Part shown: positions 1 to 9,530 of the stretch, one piece after another
How positions within the stretch are numbered: position 1 is the stretch's first letter
Layout: each line of letters begins with the position of its first letter
Assembly: GCF_002102265.1 (NCBI RefSeq)
Contig: NZ_LQPG01000010.1
Coordinates: forward strand, 186,001-250,000
DNA from: Mycolicibacter longobardus
Lineage (GTDB): Bacteria > Actinomycetota > Actinomycetes > Mycobacteriales > Mycobacteriaceae
Length of the DNA: 64,000 nucleotides
Reading direction: 5' to 3'
The notes under the pieces: generated by a model
The model's input: only the letters and a program-made list of their open reading frames with translations
What the model was told of the DNA's origin: nothing
Databases searched by the model: none
Position numbers and translations under genes: made by a program

Positions 1-1
1 G

Positions 2-271
2 CTGGGTGCGGCGATGAACGACATCAAGGCGGGTAAGGCCGGGGCGGTACCGGCGCACCTGCGCGACGGCCATTACGCGGGGGCCCAATCTCTGGGCAAC
101 GCGGTCGGCTACCGCTACGCCCACGACAATCCGGAAGGCGTTGTGGCACAGCAATATCCACCGGATGAACTGGTCGGTGTCGACTACTATCAGCCCACCG
201 GCCGGGGCGCCGAGCGGGAGATCGCCGGGCGGTTGGAGAGGCTGCGTGCCTTCATCCGTCGCCGGAGCTGA
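2..271 (+). CDS. rarA: RarA/MgsA-type AAA+ ATPase, C-terminal fragment (cut by window start)
   Basis: Open from base 2 to the TGA at 271; only the last 89 residues are present. The stretch [17 protein letters not shown] followed by [10 protein letters not shown] is the conserved C-terminal part of replication-associated recombination protein A, which acts at stalled replication forks. The ATPase core lies outside the window, so its motifs cannot be checked. The position just ahead of the alaS block matches Rv2559c in M. tuberculosis. It converges on the GntR gene with a 12-bp gap. Confidence 0.85.
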   Translation: MGAAMNDIKAGKAGAVPAHLRDGHYAGAQSLGNAVGYRYAHDNPEGVVAQQYPPDELVGVDYYQPTGRGAEREIAGRLERLRAFIRRRS

Positions 272-283
272 GCCACCGGTGAC

Positions 284-958
284 TCAGCCGGAGCCGGCCT
301 GGCCCAGCCAATCGGCGAGCGAGCGCCCGGCGTCCAGAACGTGTTGCTCGGCGATGGCCCGCGACGCCTCGGCGTCCCCGTCGGCCAGCGCAGCGACGAG
401 CTTGCGGTGGTCTTCCAGCGAATGGTGCTCATGTTCGGGGAACACGGTCAGGAAGTTCGTCGGCACCACCCGTGCCGCATGGCGGATCTGGATGAGCAGC
501 TGCGGCGAGTGGGCGGCGCGGTGAATCTCCTGATGGAAGTGCCAGTTGGCGTCCCCGATGCCGTCGGAACCGCGCAGCGACTCGACCTCGGCCACCAGTG
601 CGCGTAGGTGCTTGACGTCTTCGGGGGTGAGCCGCTCGGCTGCCCACGCCGCGGCCTGGCCGGTCAGCACGCCCAGGATGGTGAAGCTGTCCAGGACGTC
701 CTCGGGGCGTATCCCGATCACCGTCACACCGCTGCGCGGCGCCACCTGCACCAGCCCTTCGTAGGACAGTTCCAGCAGCGCCTCGCGGACGGGGGTGCGG
801 CTGGTGGCGAACTCCGCGGTGATCGCGTCCAGGTCGAGGCGGGTGCCGGGGGCCAGTGCGCCGGTGAGAATGCGGTTGCGCAGCTCACGTGCGGCGCGCT
901 CGCGCACGGTGCCGCCGATGTCGACGTTGTTGGCCGTCACGGCAGGAATGGTACACAC
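284..958 (-). CDS. GntR-family (FadR/FCD subfamily) transcriptional regulator
   Basis: 224 aa. A winged helix-turn-helix fills residues ~15-80 (RNRILTGALAPGTRLDL, then TSRTPVREALLEL, typical of GntR). The C-terminal half is all-helical and FCD-like, with HFHQEIHRAAHS as a likely metal/ligand-binding helix. The GTG start at 958 has no clear ribosome site; an in-frame GTG at 940 is an alternative. It is divergent from the monooxygenase operon, with a strong palindrome between them (971-1003), so it most likely regulates itself and that operon. The effector is unknown, probably a small carboxylate as for other FCD regulators. Confidence 0.88.
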   Translation of the reverse strand: MCTIPAVTANNVDIGGTVRERAARELRNRILTGALAPGTRLDLDAITAEFATSRTPVREALLELSYEGLVQVAPRSGVTVIGIRPEDVLDSFTILGVLTGQAAAWAAERLTPEDVKHLRALVAEVESLRGSDGIGDANWHFHQEIHRAAHSPQLLIQIRHAARVVPTNFLTVFPEHEHHSLEDHRKLVAALADGDAEASRAIAEQHVLDAGRSLADWLGQAGSG

Positions 959-970
959 CGAATACCACAG

Positions 971-1003
971 TTGATATCTGATATATCAGATGGTAGATAT
1001 CAA
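971..1003. promoter_or_regulatory. Nested palindromic operator between GntR gene and monooxygenase operon
   Basis: A perfect 16-bp palindrome ATCTGATATATCAGAT (976-991) overlaps an outer inverted repeat, TTGATATC (971-978) and GATATCAA (996-1003). The outer repeat ends 2 bp before the monooxygenase ATG at 1006, so the operon has at most a very short leader and regulator binding would block initiation. Palindromes of this kind in divergent GntR regions are usual operators; the assignment to this regulator is inferred from position. Confidence 0.7.
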
Positions 1004-1005
1004 TC

Positions 1006-2355
1006 ATGACCTCCCGCACCGATCAGATGGCCCTCGTCGCCTTCATGCAAGCCGGCAACGCCTCCGTGTACGCCGGATCGTGGCGTCACCCGGCCACCGA
1101 GCACGGCTACCTCGACGCCGCCTACTACGCGAAGATCGGCCGCCAGCTCGAACAGGGCTGCTTCGACCTGATGTTCTTCGACGACCGGCTGGCGATGCCG
1201 GGCATCTACGGTGACTCGGTTGCCGAGGCGGTGCGCTACGGCGCACGGCCGGTGAAGCTGGACCTGGCCACCGTGCTCGGCGTCCTGGCCCAGGCCACCT
1301 CGAGGATCGGGCTGGGCGCGACCTACTCCACCACCTACTACGCGCCGTTTCACGTGGCGCGCACCTTCGCCACCCTCGATCACCTGTCGGGAGGGCGCGC
1401 CGCGTGGAACGTGGTCACTTCGGTCAACGACGGCGAAGCCCAGAACTTCGGCTTGGACAGCCATCTGGATCACGACGCGCGCTACGACCGCGCCGACGAA
1501 TTCCTCGACACCGTGGCCGCCCTGTGGGACAGCTGGGAGGACGACGCGATCGTGGCCGACCGGCACGCCGGCCGCTTCGCCGACCCCGACAAGGTGCACG
1601 AGCTGCGCCATCGGGGCGAGTACTTCTCGGTACGCGGGCCGCTGACCGTTCCACGGACCCCGCAGGGCCGCCCGGTCATCATCCAGGCCGGGTCCTCGGG
1701 CCGGGGGCGTGAATTCGCCTCTCGCTGGGCGGATCTGATCTTCACCGGCGACCCCGGCATCGAGGTCGCCCGCGGTCACTACGCCGACCAGAAGCAGCGC
1801 ATCGCCGACGCCGGCCGCGACCCGTCCTCGGTGAAGCTGTGCCCGATGGCCTACGCGGTGGTGGGGGAGTCCGAGGACCATGCCAAACACCGCGAGCAGG
1901 TCTTCCTCAACGACCTCGTGCACCCGATGGCCTCGCTCACCCTGCTCTCGGAGCTGATGAACTACGACTTCGCCCAGCACGACCTCGATGCCCCGATCAC
2001 CGACGAGCTGATCGCATCGGCGTCCGGGATCCGTGGGCTGGTGCAGAACCTGCGAGCCCACATCGGCGGCGACACGGTCACGCTGCGCGACCTGGCCGGG
2101 CACCGGGCGACCCTGCTGCAGGGACCGCGGTTCGTCGGCACCGGAGCCCAGGTCGCCGACCAGATGGAGGAGTGGTTTCACACCGGCGCCTGCGACGGAT
2201 TCGTATTGGCGGCAACACATCTGCCGGGAGCCTTCGAAGACGTGGTGCGCATGGTCGTCCCCGAGCTGCAGTGCCGCGGCCTGTTCCGCACCGGCTACCA
2301 GGGCGCCACCCTGCGTGACCACCTGGGCCTGTCGCGTCCGCCCCGCGCCGCATGA
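1006..2355 (+). CDS. LLM-class flavin-dependent monooxygenase (NtaA/SnaA/DszA-like)
   Basis: 449 aa, the usual length for the FMN-dependent two-component monooxygenases (nitrilotriacetate, pristinamycin and dibenzothiophene-sulfone types). Family stretches visible: QGCFDLMFFDDRL near the N-terminus, GGRAAWNVVTSVND, then PVIIQAGSSGRGREFASRWA. FMNH2 would come from a separate reductase, not encoded beside it. The ATG follows the palindrome directly with no ribosome site. Its stop overlaps the next gene's ATG by 4 bp, so it is translationally coupled to the CoA-transferase. The substrate is not deducible; nitrogen- or sulfur-bearing organics are typical for the family. Confidence 0.9.
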   Translation: MTSRTDQMALVAFMQAGNASVYAGSWRHPATEHGYLDAAYYAKIGRQLEQGCFDLMFFDDRLAMPGIYGDSVAEAVRYGARPVKLDLATVLGVLAQATSRIGLGATYSTTYYAPFHVARTFATLDHLSGGRAAWNVVTSVNDGEAQNFGLDSHLDHDARYDRADEFLDTVAALWDSWEDDAIVADRHAGRFADPDKVHELRHRGEYFSVRGPLTVPRTPQGRPVIIQAGSSGRGREFASRWADLIFTGDPGIEVARGHYADQKQRIADAGRDPSSVKLCPMAYAVVGESEDHAKHREQVFLNDLVHPMASLTLLSELMNYDFAQHDLDAPITDELIASASGIRGLVQNLRAHIGGDTVTLRDLAGHRATLLQGPRFVGTGAQVADQMEEWFHTGACDGFVLAATHLPGAFEDVVRMVVPELQCRGLFRTGYQGATLRDHLGLSRPPRAA

Positions 2356-3539
2356 TGCTCGAAGGCATCCGGGTGCTCGACCTGGCCACCCTGGCCGCGG
2401 CGCCGCTGGTGGCCACCTATCTCGGGGAGTTCGGCGCCGACGTGATCAAAGTCGAGCAACCCGGCTCCGGGGATCCGATCCGCAGCTGGGGTCATCAGCG
2501 CGACGGCGTCGGGCTGATGTGGAAGTCGGTGTCGCGCAACAAACGGTCGATCACCTGCAACCTGCGGGTGCCCGAAGGCCAGGATCTGGTGCGCAGACTG
2601 GCGGCGCACGCCGACGTGGTGATCGTGAACACCCGGCCGCAGACGCTGCGCGGGTGGGGGCTGGACTATGAGGCGCTGCGCGCGGTCAACGACCGCATCG
2701 TGATGCTGCACATCACCGGCTACGGCCTGTCCGGCCCCAAAAGCGAACGGCCCGGCTTCGGCACCCTCGGTGAGGCGATGAGCGGGTTCGCCAACATCAC
2801 CGGCGAAGCCGATGGCCCGCCGACCCTGCCGCCGTTCATGCTGGCCGACGGGGTGGCGTCGCTGAACGCCGTCTACGCGGTGATGATGGCGCTGTACCAC
2901 CGGGACGTGCACGGTGCGCCGGGCCAGTTGATCGACGTCAACCTCATCGACCCGCTGGCCCGCCTGCTGGAACAGACGCTGCTCGGCTACGACCAGCTCG
3001 GGCTGGTGCCGGCCCGCGCCGGCAACCGCTGGGACATCTCCGCGCCGCGCAACACCTATCGCACCGCCGACGGCCGCTGGCTGGCGATGTCGGGCAGTTC
3101 ACCGGCGCTGGCGCTGCGAGTGTTTCGCGCGATCGGGCGCGCCGACCTGGTCGACGACGCCGATTTCAGCGACCCGCAACGCCGGTTGGCCCGCGCCGCC
3201 GAGGTCGACCGGGTGGTCGCGGACTGGGTCGCCGGCAGAACCCTGGCCGAGGCCATGGCGGTCTTGGAGGCCGAACAGGTCGCGGCCGCAGCGGTTTACG
3301 ACATCACCGACCTGGTCGCCGACGAACAGCTGGCCCACCGCGAGGTGTTCGTCAAGGTCGGCGACGCCGAACTCGGCGCGATGACCGTTCAGGCCCCGGT
3401 GCCGAGATTCTCGGCCGCGACCGGACGCGTCGAGCATCTCGGTCCGCGCTTGGGCGAACACAACACCGACGTCTATCGCGAACTGCTCGACCTGACCCCG
3501 TCCGACATCGACGATCTGCACGCCCGCGGCGTGCTGTGA
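2352..3539 (+). CDS. Class III (CaiB/BaiF, Frc-like) CoA-transferase
   Basis: 395 aa. Starts MMLEGIRVLDLATLAAAPLV and continues LGEFGADVIKVEQPGSGDP, the characteristic N-terminus of family III CoA-transferases. The expected catalytic Asp is in FMLADGVASL (about D166). Such enzymes move CoA from one acyl-CoA to a free carboxylic acid. It overlaps the monooxygenase stop by 4 bp and is followed after 11 bp by the lyase ATG, so the three genes form one transcription unit. It would activate an acid for the lyase downstream; donor and acceptor are unknown. Confidence 0.92.
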   Translation: MMLEGIRVLDLATLAAAPLVATYLGEFGADVIKVEQPGSGDPIRSWGHQRDGVGLMWKSVSRNKRSITCNLRVPEGQDLVRRLAAHADVVIVNTRPQTLRGWGLDYEALRAVNDRIVMLHITGYGLSGPKSERPGFGTLGEAMSGFANITGEADGPPTLPPFMLADGVASLNAVYAVMMALYHRDVHGAPGQLIDVNLIDPLARLLEQTLLGYDQLGLVPARAGNRWDISAPRNTYRTADGRWLAMSGSSPALALRVFRAIGRADLVDDADFSDPQRRLARAAEVDRVVADWVAGRTLAEAMAVLEAEQVAAAAVYDITDLVADEQLAHREVFVKVGDAELGAMTVQAPVPRFSAATGRVEHLGPRLGEHNTDVYRELLDLTPSDIDDLHARGVL

Positions 3540-3550
3540 AGGAGACCCCA

Positions 3551-4456
3551 ATGCCGCTGCGCCGTTCCGAGCTGGCCGTGCCCGCCGCCAACGACCACAT
3601 GTTTGCGCGTGCCGCCGCCTCCCAAGCCGACCTGGTTTTCCTGGACCTGGAAGACGCGACCGCGCCCGCCCACAAGGTGGCCGCCCGCGCCAAGGTCATC
3701 GCTGCGCTCAACGACCTGGACTGGGGCCGCACCGCGCGCGCCATCCGGATCAACGGCCTGGACACCCAGTGGTGCCATGACGACATCATCGAGGTCGTCA
3801 CCGCCGCCGGACAGAACCTGGACACCATCGTCGTTCCCAAGGCCTGCATCGCCCGCGACGTGTGGTGGGTCGATCTGCTGCTCACCCAGCTGGAGGCCAA
3901 GCTCGGGCTGGACCGCAAGATCCGCCTCGAAGTGCTCATCGAAGAGGTCGAGGGCCTGGCCAACGCCGAAGAGATCGCCAAGGCCAGCCCGCGGATCGAC
4001 GCCCTGATCTTCGGCGTCGGCGACTTCTCGCTGTCCCAGGGCGCGCGGGTGGACACCAACTTCGTGCCGATCTGGGACTATCCCGGCGACTTCTGGCACT
4101 ACGCCCGCAGCAAGGTGCTGGTCGCGGCCCGCATCGCCGGAATCGACGCCATCGACGCGCCCTACCCCGACTACGCCGACCTGGCCGGCTACGAGCAGGA
4201 GGCCCGGCGTGGCTCGCTGTTGGGCTACACCGGCAAGTGGGCGATCCACCCCAGCCAGGTCCCGGTGGCCAACGCGGTGTATTCGCCGACCGCCGAGGAG
4301 ATCGCGCTGGCCGAACGCAACATGGCGGCCTACCGCGAGGGCGAGGCGAAGGGTCTGGGCGCGGTCGGGGTCAACGGGGTGCTGGTCGACGCCGCACACG
4401 TGAAAATGGCGCAGAACACCCTGGCGCGCCTCGCGCTGATCAACGGTGAGCGCTGA
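3551..4456 (+). CDS. HpcH/HpaI aldolase / CitE-like lyase family protein
   Basis: 301 aa from ATG 3551, chosen over the in-frame GTG at 3536 because AAGGAG (3539-3544) sits 6 bp ahead. CitE-like TIM-barrel features: DLVFLDLEDATAPAHK at the N-terminus, EVLIEEVEGLANAEEI with the metal-ligand Glu, IFGVGDFSLSQGARVD with the second acidic ligand, and GKWAIHPSQVPVANAVYSPT. Relatives cleave malyl-CoA, citramalyl-CoA or citryl-CoA type substrates. With the CoA-transferase upstream it suggests activation then C-C cleavage of a branched hydroxy-acid. Confidence 0.88.
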   Translation: MPLRRSELAVPAANDHMFARAAASQADLVFLDLEDATAPAHKVAARAKVIAALNDLDWGRTARAIRINGLDTQWCHDDIIEVVTAAGQNLDTIVVPKACIARDVWWVDLLLTQLEAKLGLDRKIRLEVLIEEVEGLANAEEIAKASPRIDALIFGVGDFSLSQGARVDTNFVPIWDYPGDFWHYARSKVLVAARIAGIDAIDAPYPDYADLAGYEQEARRGSLLGYTGKWAIHPSQVPVANAVYSPTAEEIALAERNMAAYREGEAKGLGAVGVNGVLVDAAHVKMAQNTLARLALINGER

Positions 4457-4478
4457 TTCTCACCCCACCGATCACCCC

Positions 4479-4539
4479 GCGAGCAGTCACAGAATCGCAC
4501 GTTGACGGCCCCGGATCGCACGATTCTGTGTCTGCTCGC
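4479..4539. terminator. Large imperfect hairpin between CitE-like gene and yjbQ-family gene
   Basis: The arms 4479-4497 and 4521-4539 are 19 bp each with one mismatch (GCGAGCAGtCACAGAATCG and its complement), with a 23-nt loop. There is no U-tract. Similar palindromes around CAGAATCGCAC are common between genes in mycobacteria, so this may be a dispersed intergenic element that also ends transcription of the catabolic operon. Confidence 0.55.
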
Positions 4540-4568
4540 CGCATAAAGCGAGTCTCTACCCTGGAGTA

Positions 4569-4976
4569 ATGGACACCGAAGTGCTCGACGTCGACACCAC
4601 CCTTCGTCGCACCGTCGACCTCACCGCGCAGGTGCGGTCGTTCTGCGCGGCCCACGGCGACGGGTTGTGCAACGTCTTCGTGCCGCATGCGACGGCCGGG
4701 GTGGCGATCATCGAGACCGGCGCCGGGTCCGACTCCGACCTCGTCGACACCCTCGAGCGGTTGCTGCCGCGCGACGATCGCTACCGGCACGCCCACGGGT
4801 CGCCGGGGCACGGCGCCGACCATGTGCTGCCGGCGATCGTGGCGCCGTCGATCACGGTGCCGGTGGCCGGCGGTGAGCCGCTGCTGGGAATCTGGCAGTC
4901 CGTCGTCCTGGTCGATCTCAACCGCGACAACCCACGCCGGAGCGTGCGACTGAGTTTTGTGGGCGCCGGCACCTGA
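4569..4976 (+). CDS. YjbQ/UPF0047 family protein
   Basis: 135 aa, the normal length of the family. Contains FVPHATAGVAIIETG and HGSPGHGADHVLPAIV with the conserved histidines, then LGIWQSVVLVDLNRDNPRRSV at the end. The E. coli homologue has weak thiamine-phosphate synthase activity, but the physiological role is unsettled. In M. tuberculosis the homologue (Rv2556c) also sits directly before alaS. The GTG/ATG choice is clear: ATG at 4569 follows a short AT-containing stretch after the hairpin. Confidence 0.9.
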   Translation: MDTEVLDVDTTLRRTVDLTAQVRSFCAAHGDGLCNVFVPHATAGVAIIETGAGSDSDLVDTLERLLPRDDRYRHAHGSPGHGADHVLPAIVAPSITVPVAGGEPLLGIWQSVVLVDLNRDNPRRSVRLSFVGAGT

Positions 4977-5060
4977 GGGTCCTTGCCTACAAAAAACGCG
5001 ATGGGCAGACCGGTACTGTAGTGCCGTCTAAATGAGCGAGACGGCGGGAAGCGATAGATA

Positions 5061-7757
5061 GTGCAGACACACGAGATCAGGAAGCGCTTCCTTGATCACT
5101 TCGTGAAGGCGGGCCACACCGAGGTGCCGAGCGCTTCGGTGATCCTGGATGACCCCAACCTGTTGTTCATCAACGCCGGCATGGTGCAGTTCGTGCCGTT
5201 CTTCCTGGGCCAGCGAACCCCGCCGTACGCCACCGCCACCAGCATCCAGAAGTGCATCCGCACCCCGGACATCGACGAGGTGGGCATCACCACCCGGCAC
5301 AACACCTTCTTCCAGATGGCCGGCAACTTCTCGTTCGGTGACTACTTCAAGCGCGGCGCGATCGAGCTGGCCTGGACGCTGCTGACCAACAGCGTCGACG
5401 AGGGGGGGTACGGGCTGGATCCGGAAAGGATCTGGGCCACCGTCTATCTCGACGACGACGAGGCCATCGCGCTGTGGCAGGAGATCGCCGGGTTGCCGCT
5501 CGAGCGGATCCAGCGTCGCGGCATGGCCGACAACTACTGGTCGATGGGCATCCCCGGCCCCTGCGGGCCGTCATCGGAGATCTACTACGACCGCGGCCCC
5601 GAATTCGGCGTCGACGGCGGCCCGGTCGCCAACGAGGACCGCTACATCGAGATCTGGAATCTCGTGTTCATGGAGAACGAGCGCGGCGAGGGCACCTCCA
5701 AGGAGGACTTCGAGATCCTCGGGCCGCTGCCGCGCCAGAACATCGACACCGGGATGGGCATCGAACGGGTCGCGTTCCTGCTCCAGGGTGTGCACAACGT
5801 CTACGAGACCGATCTGGTAAGGCCGGTTATTGACGCAGTAGGCGCAGTGGCCGCCCGTCCCTATGACACCGGCAACCACGCCGACGACGTGCGCTACCGG
5901 ATCATCGCCGACCACTCCCGGACCGCGGCCATCCTGATCGGCGACGGGGTGAGCCCCGGCAACGACGGTCGCGGCTACGTGCTGCGCCGACTGCTGCGCC
6001 GGGTGATCCGTTCGGCCAAGCTGCTGGGTATCGAGGGCCCGATTGTCGGTGAGCTGATGGCGACGGTGCGTGACGCGATGGGCCCGTCGTATCCGGAGCT
6101 GGTCTCCGACTTCGACCGGATCAGCAGGATCGCGGTGGCCGAGGAGACCGCGTTCAACCGCACCCTGACGTCGGGCTCCAAGCTGTTCGAAGACGCGGCG
6201 GAGGCCACGAAATCCGCCGGGGTCACCGTGCTGTCCGGCAAAGACGCCTTCACCCTGCACGACACCTACGGCTTCCCGATCGAGCTCACCCTGGAGATGG
6301 CCTCGGAAGCCGGACTGCAGGTCGACGAGGCTGGGTTCCGTTCCCTGATGGCCGAGCAGCGCCAGCGCGCCAAAGCCGACGCCGCCGCCCGCAAGCACGC
6401 CCACGCCGACCTGAGCGCCTACCGGGAGCTGATCGACGCCGGACCCACCGAGTTCACCGGGTTCGACGAGCTCAGCACCGAAGCCCGCATCCTGGGCATC
6501 TTCGTCGACGGCAGGCGGGTGCCGGTGGTGTCCCACGAGGACGTGGCCGCTGACCACGTCGAGCTGGTGCTGGACCGCACCCCGCTCTACGCCGAGGCCG
6601 GCGGGCAGATCGCCGACGCCGGCACTATCAGCGCCGGAACAGCTCACGCCGCGGTCACCGACGTGCAGAAGATCGCCCAGACGCTGTTCGTGCACCGGGT
6701 CAACGTCGAGTCCGGTGAATTCGTCGAGGGCGACACGGTCACCGCGGCCGTCGATCCCGGCTGGCGCAAGGGCGCCACCCAGGGCCACTCCGGCACCCAT
6801 ATGGTGCACGCCGCACTGCGGCAGGTGTTGGGGCCCAACGCCGTTCAGGCCGGCTCGCTGAACCGGCCGGGCTATCTGCGGTTCGACTTCAACTGGCAGG
6901 GCGCGCTCAGCGATGAGCAGCGCCGCCAAGTCGAAGAGGTCACCAACGAGGCGGTGCAGGCCGACTTCGAGGTGCACACCTTCACCGAAGACCTCGAGAA
7001 GGCCAAGGCCATGGGCGCCATGGCGATGTTCGGCGAGAAGTACCCCGATCGGGTGCGGGTGGTCGAGATCGGCGGCCCGTTCTCGCTGGAGTTGTGCGGC
7101 GGCACCCATGTGCACAACTCGGCGCAGATCGGCCCGGTCACCATCCTGGGCGAATCGTCGGTCGGGTCCGGAGTACGCCGGGTGGAGGCCTATGTCGGGC
7201 TGGACTCGTTCCGGCACCTGGCCAAGGAGCGGGCGCTGATGGCCGGCCTGGCCTCCTCGCTGAAGGTGCCGTCGGAGGAGGTACCGGCCCGGGTCGCCAC
7301 CCTGGTGGAACGGTTGCGGGCCGCGGAGAAGGAATTGGACCGCGCCCGGCTGGCCGGCGCGCGGGCTGCTGCGTCAAATGCCGCCGCCGGCGCCGAGCAA
7401 GTCGGTAACGTGCGACTGGTGGCTCAAAAAATGTCCAACGGTATCGGCGCAGGCGACTTACGTTCCCTTGCGGGCGACATCCGCGGAAAACTGGGCGAGG
7501 GACCCGCAGTGGTGGCGCTGATCGCAGATGCACCCCCGGGTTCGCCGGACAGCGTGCCCTACGTGGTCGCCGCCAACGCGGCCGCGCAGGAACTCGGGCT
7601 GCGCGCCGACGATCTGGTCAAGGACCTGGCGGCGGCGGTGTCCGGCCGCGGCGGCGGCAAAGCGGACCTGGCGCAGGGCTCCGGCAAGGACTCGAGCGGG
7701 ATCGACGCCGCCCTGGCGGCGGTCCGCTCGGCGGTCGCCCGGAGCGCGCCGGCGTGA
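5061..7757 (+). CDS. alaS: Alanyl-tRNA synthetase
   Basis: 898 aa with a GTG start giving [20 protein letters not shown], the invariant AlaS N-terminus; GGGAAGCG upstream supplies the ribosome site. The catalytic domain (1-~460) contains [13 protein letters not shown] and [17 protein letters not shown]. The editing domain carries the zinc ligands in [11 protein letters not shown] and CGGTHVHN. The C-terminal oligomerisation/C-Ala domain is present. It charges tRNA-Ala in the cytoplasm and clears Ser/Gly mischarging. It overlaps ruvX by 4 bp (GTGA) and heads the alaS-ruvX-mltG-aroE operon. Confidence 0.98.
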   Translation: MQTHEIRKRFLDHFVKAGHTEVPSASVILDDPNLLFINAGMVQFVPFFLGQRTPPYATATSIQKCIRTPDIDEVGITTRHNTFFQMAGNFSFGDYFKRGAIELAWTLLTNSVDEGGYGLDPERIWATVYLDDDEAIALWQEIAGLPLERIQRRGMADNYWSMGIPGPCGPSSEIYYDRGPEFGVDGGPVANEDRYIEIWNLVFMENERGEGTSKEDFEILGPLPRQNIDTGMGIERVAFLLQGVHNVYETDLVRPVIDAVGAVAARPYDTGNHADDVRYRIIADHSRTAAILIGDGVSPGNDGRGYVLRRLLRRVIRSAKLLGIEGPIVGELMATVRDAMGPSYPELVSDFDRISRIAVAEETAFNRTLTSGSKLFEDAAEATKSAGVTVLSGKDAFTLHDTYGFPIELTLEMASEAGLQVDEAGFRSLMAEQRQRAKADAAARKHAHADLSAYRELIDAGPTEFTGFDELSTEARILGIFVDGRRVPVVSHEDVAADHVELVLDRTPLYAEAGGQIADAGTISAGTAHAAVTDVQKIAQTLFVHRVNVESGEFVEGDTVTAAVDPGWRKGATQGHSGTHMVHAALRQVLGPNAVQAGSLNRPGYLRFDFNWQGALSDEQRRQVEEVTNEAVQADFEVHTFTEDLEKAKAMGAMAMFGEKYPDRVRVVEIGGPFSLELCGGTHVHNSAQIGPVTILGESSVGSGVRRVEAYVGLDSFRHLAKERALMAGLASSLKVPSEEVPARVATLVERLRAAEKELDRARLAGARAAASNAAAGAEQVGNVRLVAQKMSNGIGAGDLRSLAGDIRGKLGEGPAVVALIADAPPGSPDSVPYVVAANAAAQELGLRADDLVKDLAAAVSGRGGGKADLAQGSGKDSSGIDAALAAVRSAVARSAPA

Positions 7758-8287
7758 CCTCACCCCGCCATCGCACCCCGGACCGGCCTGGCGGGCCGGA
7801 TGATCCCGGCCGCGGACGACGGCTCGGAGTGGATGTGGGCAGTGTGCGCATCGGGGTGTCGTGCAGTGACCCCGACGGGCTGCTGGCCACCCCGGTGGAG
7901 ACCGTCCGCAGGCACACCTCGGGTTCGCACCTGCGTCGGCTCGCCGACCTGGCCGACGAATTCGACGTCGTCGAAGTGGTGGTCGGACTGCCTCGGACCC
8001 TGGCGGACCGGACCGGGTCGGCCGCCGAGGACGCCATCGCGGTGGCCGACGACCTGGCCCGGGTGCTGGCCAAACGCGATCGGCCGGCCCCGGTGCGGCT
8101 GGCCGACGAACGCCTGAGCACCGTCAGCGCGGCGCGGTCACTGCATCAGGCCGGGGTGCGCTCCAAACGTCAGCGTTCGGTGATCGATCAGGCCGCCGCG
8201 GTGACGATCCTGCAGAGCTGGCTCGACCAGCGCCGGGCGGGCCAGACGGCGGCCCCGGCGACGCCGACGGAGGACAAGGATGTCTGA
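7754..8287 (+). CDS. ruvX: RuvX/YqgF-family putative Holliday junction resolvase
   Basis: 177 aa. RNase H-fold markers: [20 protein letters not shown] with the first catalytic Asp, [26 protein letters not shown] with the Glu, and [13 protein letters not shown] with the last Asp. The M. tuberculosis homologue resolves Holliday junctions in vitro; in E. coli the protein helps 16S rRNA 5' maturation, so the in vivo job is open. It starts with GTG overlapping alaS and ends 8 bp inside mltG, so it is coupled on both sides. Confidence 0.93.
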   Translation: MTSPRHRTPDRPGGPDDPGRGRRLGVDVGSVRIGVSCSDPDGLLATPVETVRRHTSGSHLRRLADLADEFDVVEVVVGLPRTLADRTGSAAEDAIAVADDLARVLAKRDRPAPVRLADERLSTVSAARSLHQAGVRSKRQRSVIDQAAAVTILQSWLDQRRAGQTAAPATPTEDKDV

Positions 8288-9530
8288 CGACAATTCCGCG
8301 AAGAAGGCCAAACCCGAAGCGGTCGGAGCGCCGCGGCGCCGGATGGGCCGGACCCAGCGGGCCCGCGACAAACGTCGGCAACGCCAGCACAACCGGCGCC
8401 GCCGCCTGGTCGGTGCACTCGGTGTCGCGCTGGTCACCATGGCGGTGGTCGCCGCGGTGTTCCTGGGCTCCAAGTTCTGGCACTCGGGTCCCGTGGTGGA
8501 CTACACCGGCGACGGCGGCCAGCAGGTGCTGATCGAGGTCGAGGAGGGCGATTACACCACCGCGATCGCCGAAACCATGTTGGCCGCCGGCGTGATCGCC
8601 AATGTCGGGACGTTCCTCGACGCCGCGCAGGGTAACGCCGCCATAGCGGCGATCCAGCCCGGCTTCTACCGGTTGCGGGCCGAGATCCCGGCCGCCGCCG
8701 CGGTGCAGCAGCTCATCGACCCGGAGAATCGGGTGGGCAAGCTGGTGATTCCGGAAGGCCGCCAGCTGGACGACATCACCGACATGAAGACCGACCGGGT
8801 GACGCCGGGGGTGTTCAGCCTGATCGCCGAGGCCAGCTGTCTGGACCTCAACGGCGATCGCCACTGCCTCAAGGCCCAGGACCTGCGGCGCGCCGCGGAG
8901 ACGGAGACTCCGGAGGCCCTGTCCGTACCGGACTGGGCCATTGGACCGGTCACCAAGATGGGCCGCGACCACCGGCGCATCGAGGGACTGATCACGGCGG
9001 GCACCTGGAACGTCGACCCGACCGGGCCGGCGTCGACCGTGCTGTCCAAGCTGATCAGCCAGAGCGCCGCGGAACTGGCCAAGTCCGGACTGCCCGGCAC
9101 GGCCGAACAGCTGGGCATGACTCCCTATGAACTGCTGGTGGTGGCGTCATTGGTGCAGCGCGAAGCCCTACCGCAGGATTTCGCCAAGGTGGCCCGGGTC
9201 ATCGACAACCGCCTCAACGAGCCGCAGCGGCTGGAATTCGACTCGACGGTCAACTACCCGCTGGACCGGCAGGAGGTCGCGACCACCGACGCCGACCGGG
9301 CCAAGGTGACGCCGTGGAACACCTACGCCTCCGACGGGCTGCCGGCCACCCCGATCTGTTCACCGGGAGTGGAGGCGATCAAGGCCGCCGAGCATCCCGA
9401 TCCGGGTGACTGGCTGTACTTCGTCACCGTCGACAAGGACGGCACAACTCTGTTCACCCATAACTATCAGGAGCATCTGAGCAACATCCAGATGGCGCTG
9501 GGCAGCGGTGTCCTCGACAGCTCCCGCTGA
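8280..9530 (+). CDS. mltG: Endolytic murein transglycosylase MltG (YceG)
   Basis: 416 aa. A basic cytoplasmic N-terminus ([19 protein letters not shown]), one membrane helix near residues 42-64, then the extracytoplasmic YceG domain with [19 protein letters not shown] holding the catalytic Glu, and [11 protein letters not shown] and [11 protein letters not shown] typical of the family. It cuts nascent glycan strands and so helps set glycan length. The ATG overlaps ruvX by 8 bp, and the last codons overlap the aroE start. The same arrangement as Rv2554c-Rv2552c. Confidence 0.95.
   Translation: MSDDNSAKKAKPEAVGAPRRRMGRTQRARDKRRQRQHNRRRRLVGALGVALVTMAVVAAVFLGSKFWHSGPVVDYTGDGGQQVLIEVEEGDYTTAIAETMLAAGVIANVGTFLDAAQGNAAIAAIQPGFYRLRAEIPAAAAVQQLIDPENRVGKLVIPEGRQLDDITDMKTDRVTPGVFSLIAEASCLDLNGDRHCLKAQDLRRAAETETPEALSVPDWAIGPVTKMGRDHRRIEGLITAGTWNVDPTGPASTVLSKLISQSAAELAKSGLPGTAEQLGMTPYELLVVASLVQREALPQDFAKVARVIDNRLNEPQRLEFDSTVNYPLDRQEVATTDADRAKVTPWNTYASDGLPATPICSPGVEAIKAAEHPDPGDWLYFVTVDKDGTTLFTHNYQEHLSNIQMALGSGVLDSSR

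Noticed and set aside
1000-2322. Long minus-strand frame opposite the LLM monooxygenase
   Set aside because: Shadow of the plus-strand gene; His/Arg/Val-rich low-complexity product and no ribosome site.
5571-7217. 548-residue minus-strand frame opposite alaS
   Set aside because: Antisense shadow in high-GC DNA; alaS is certain.
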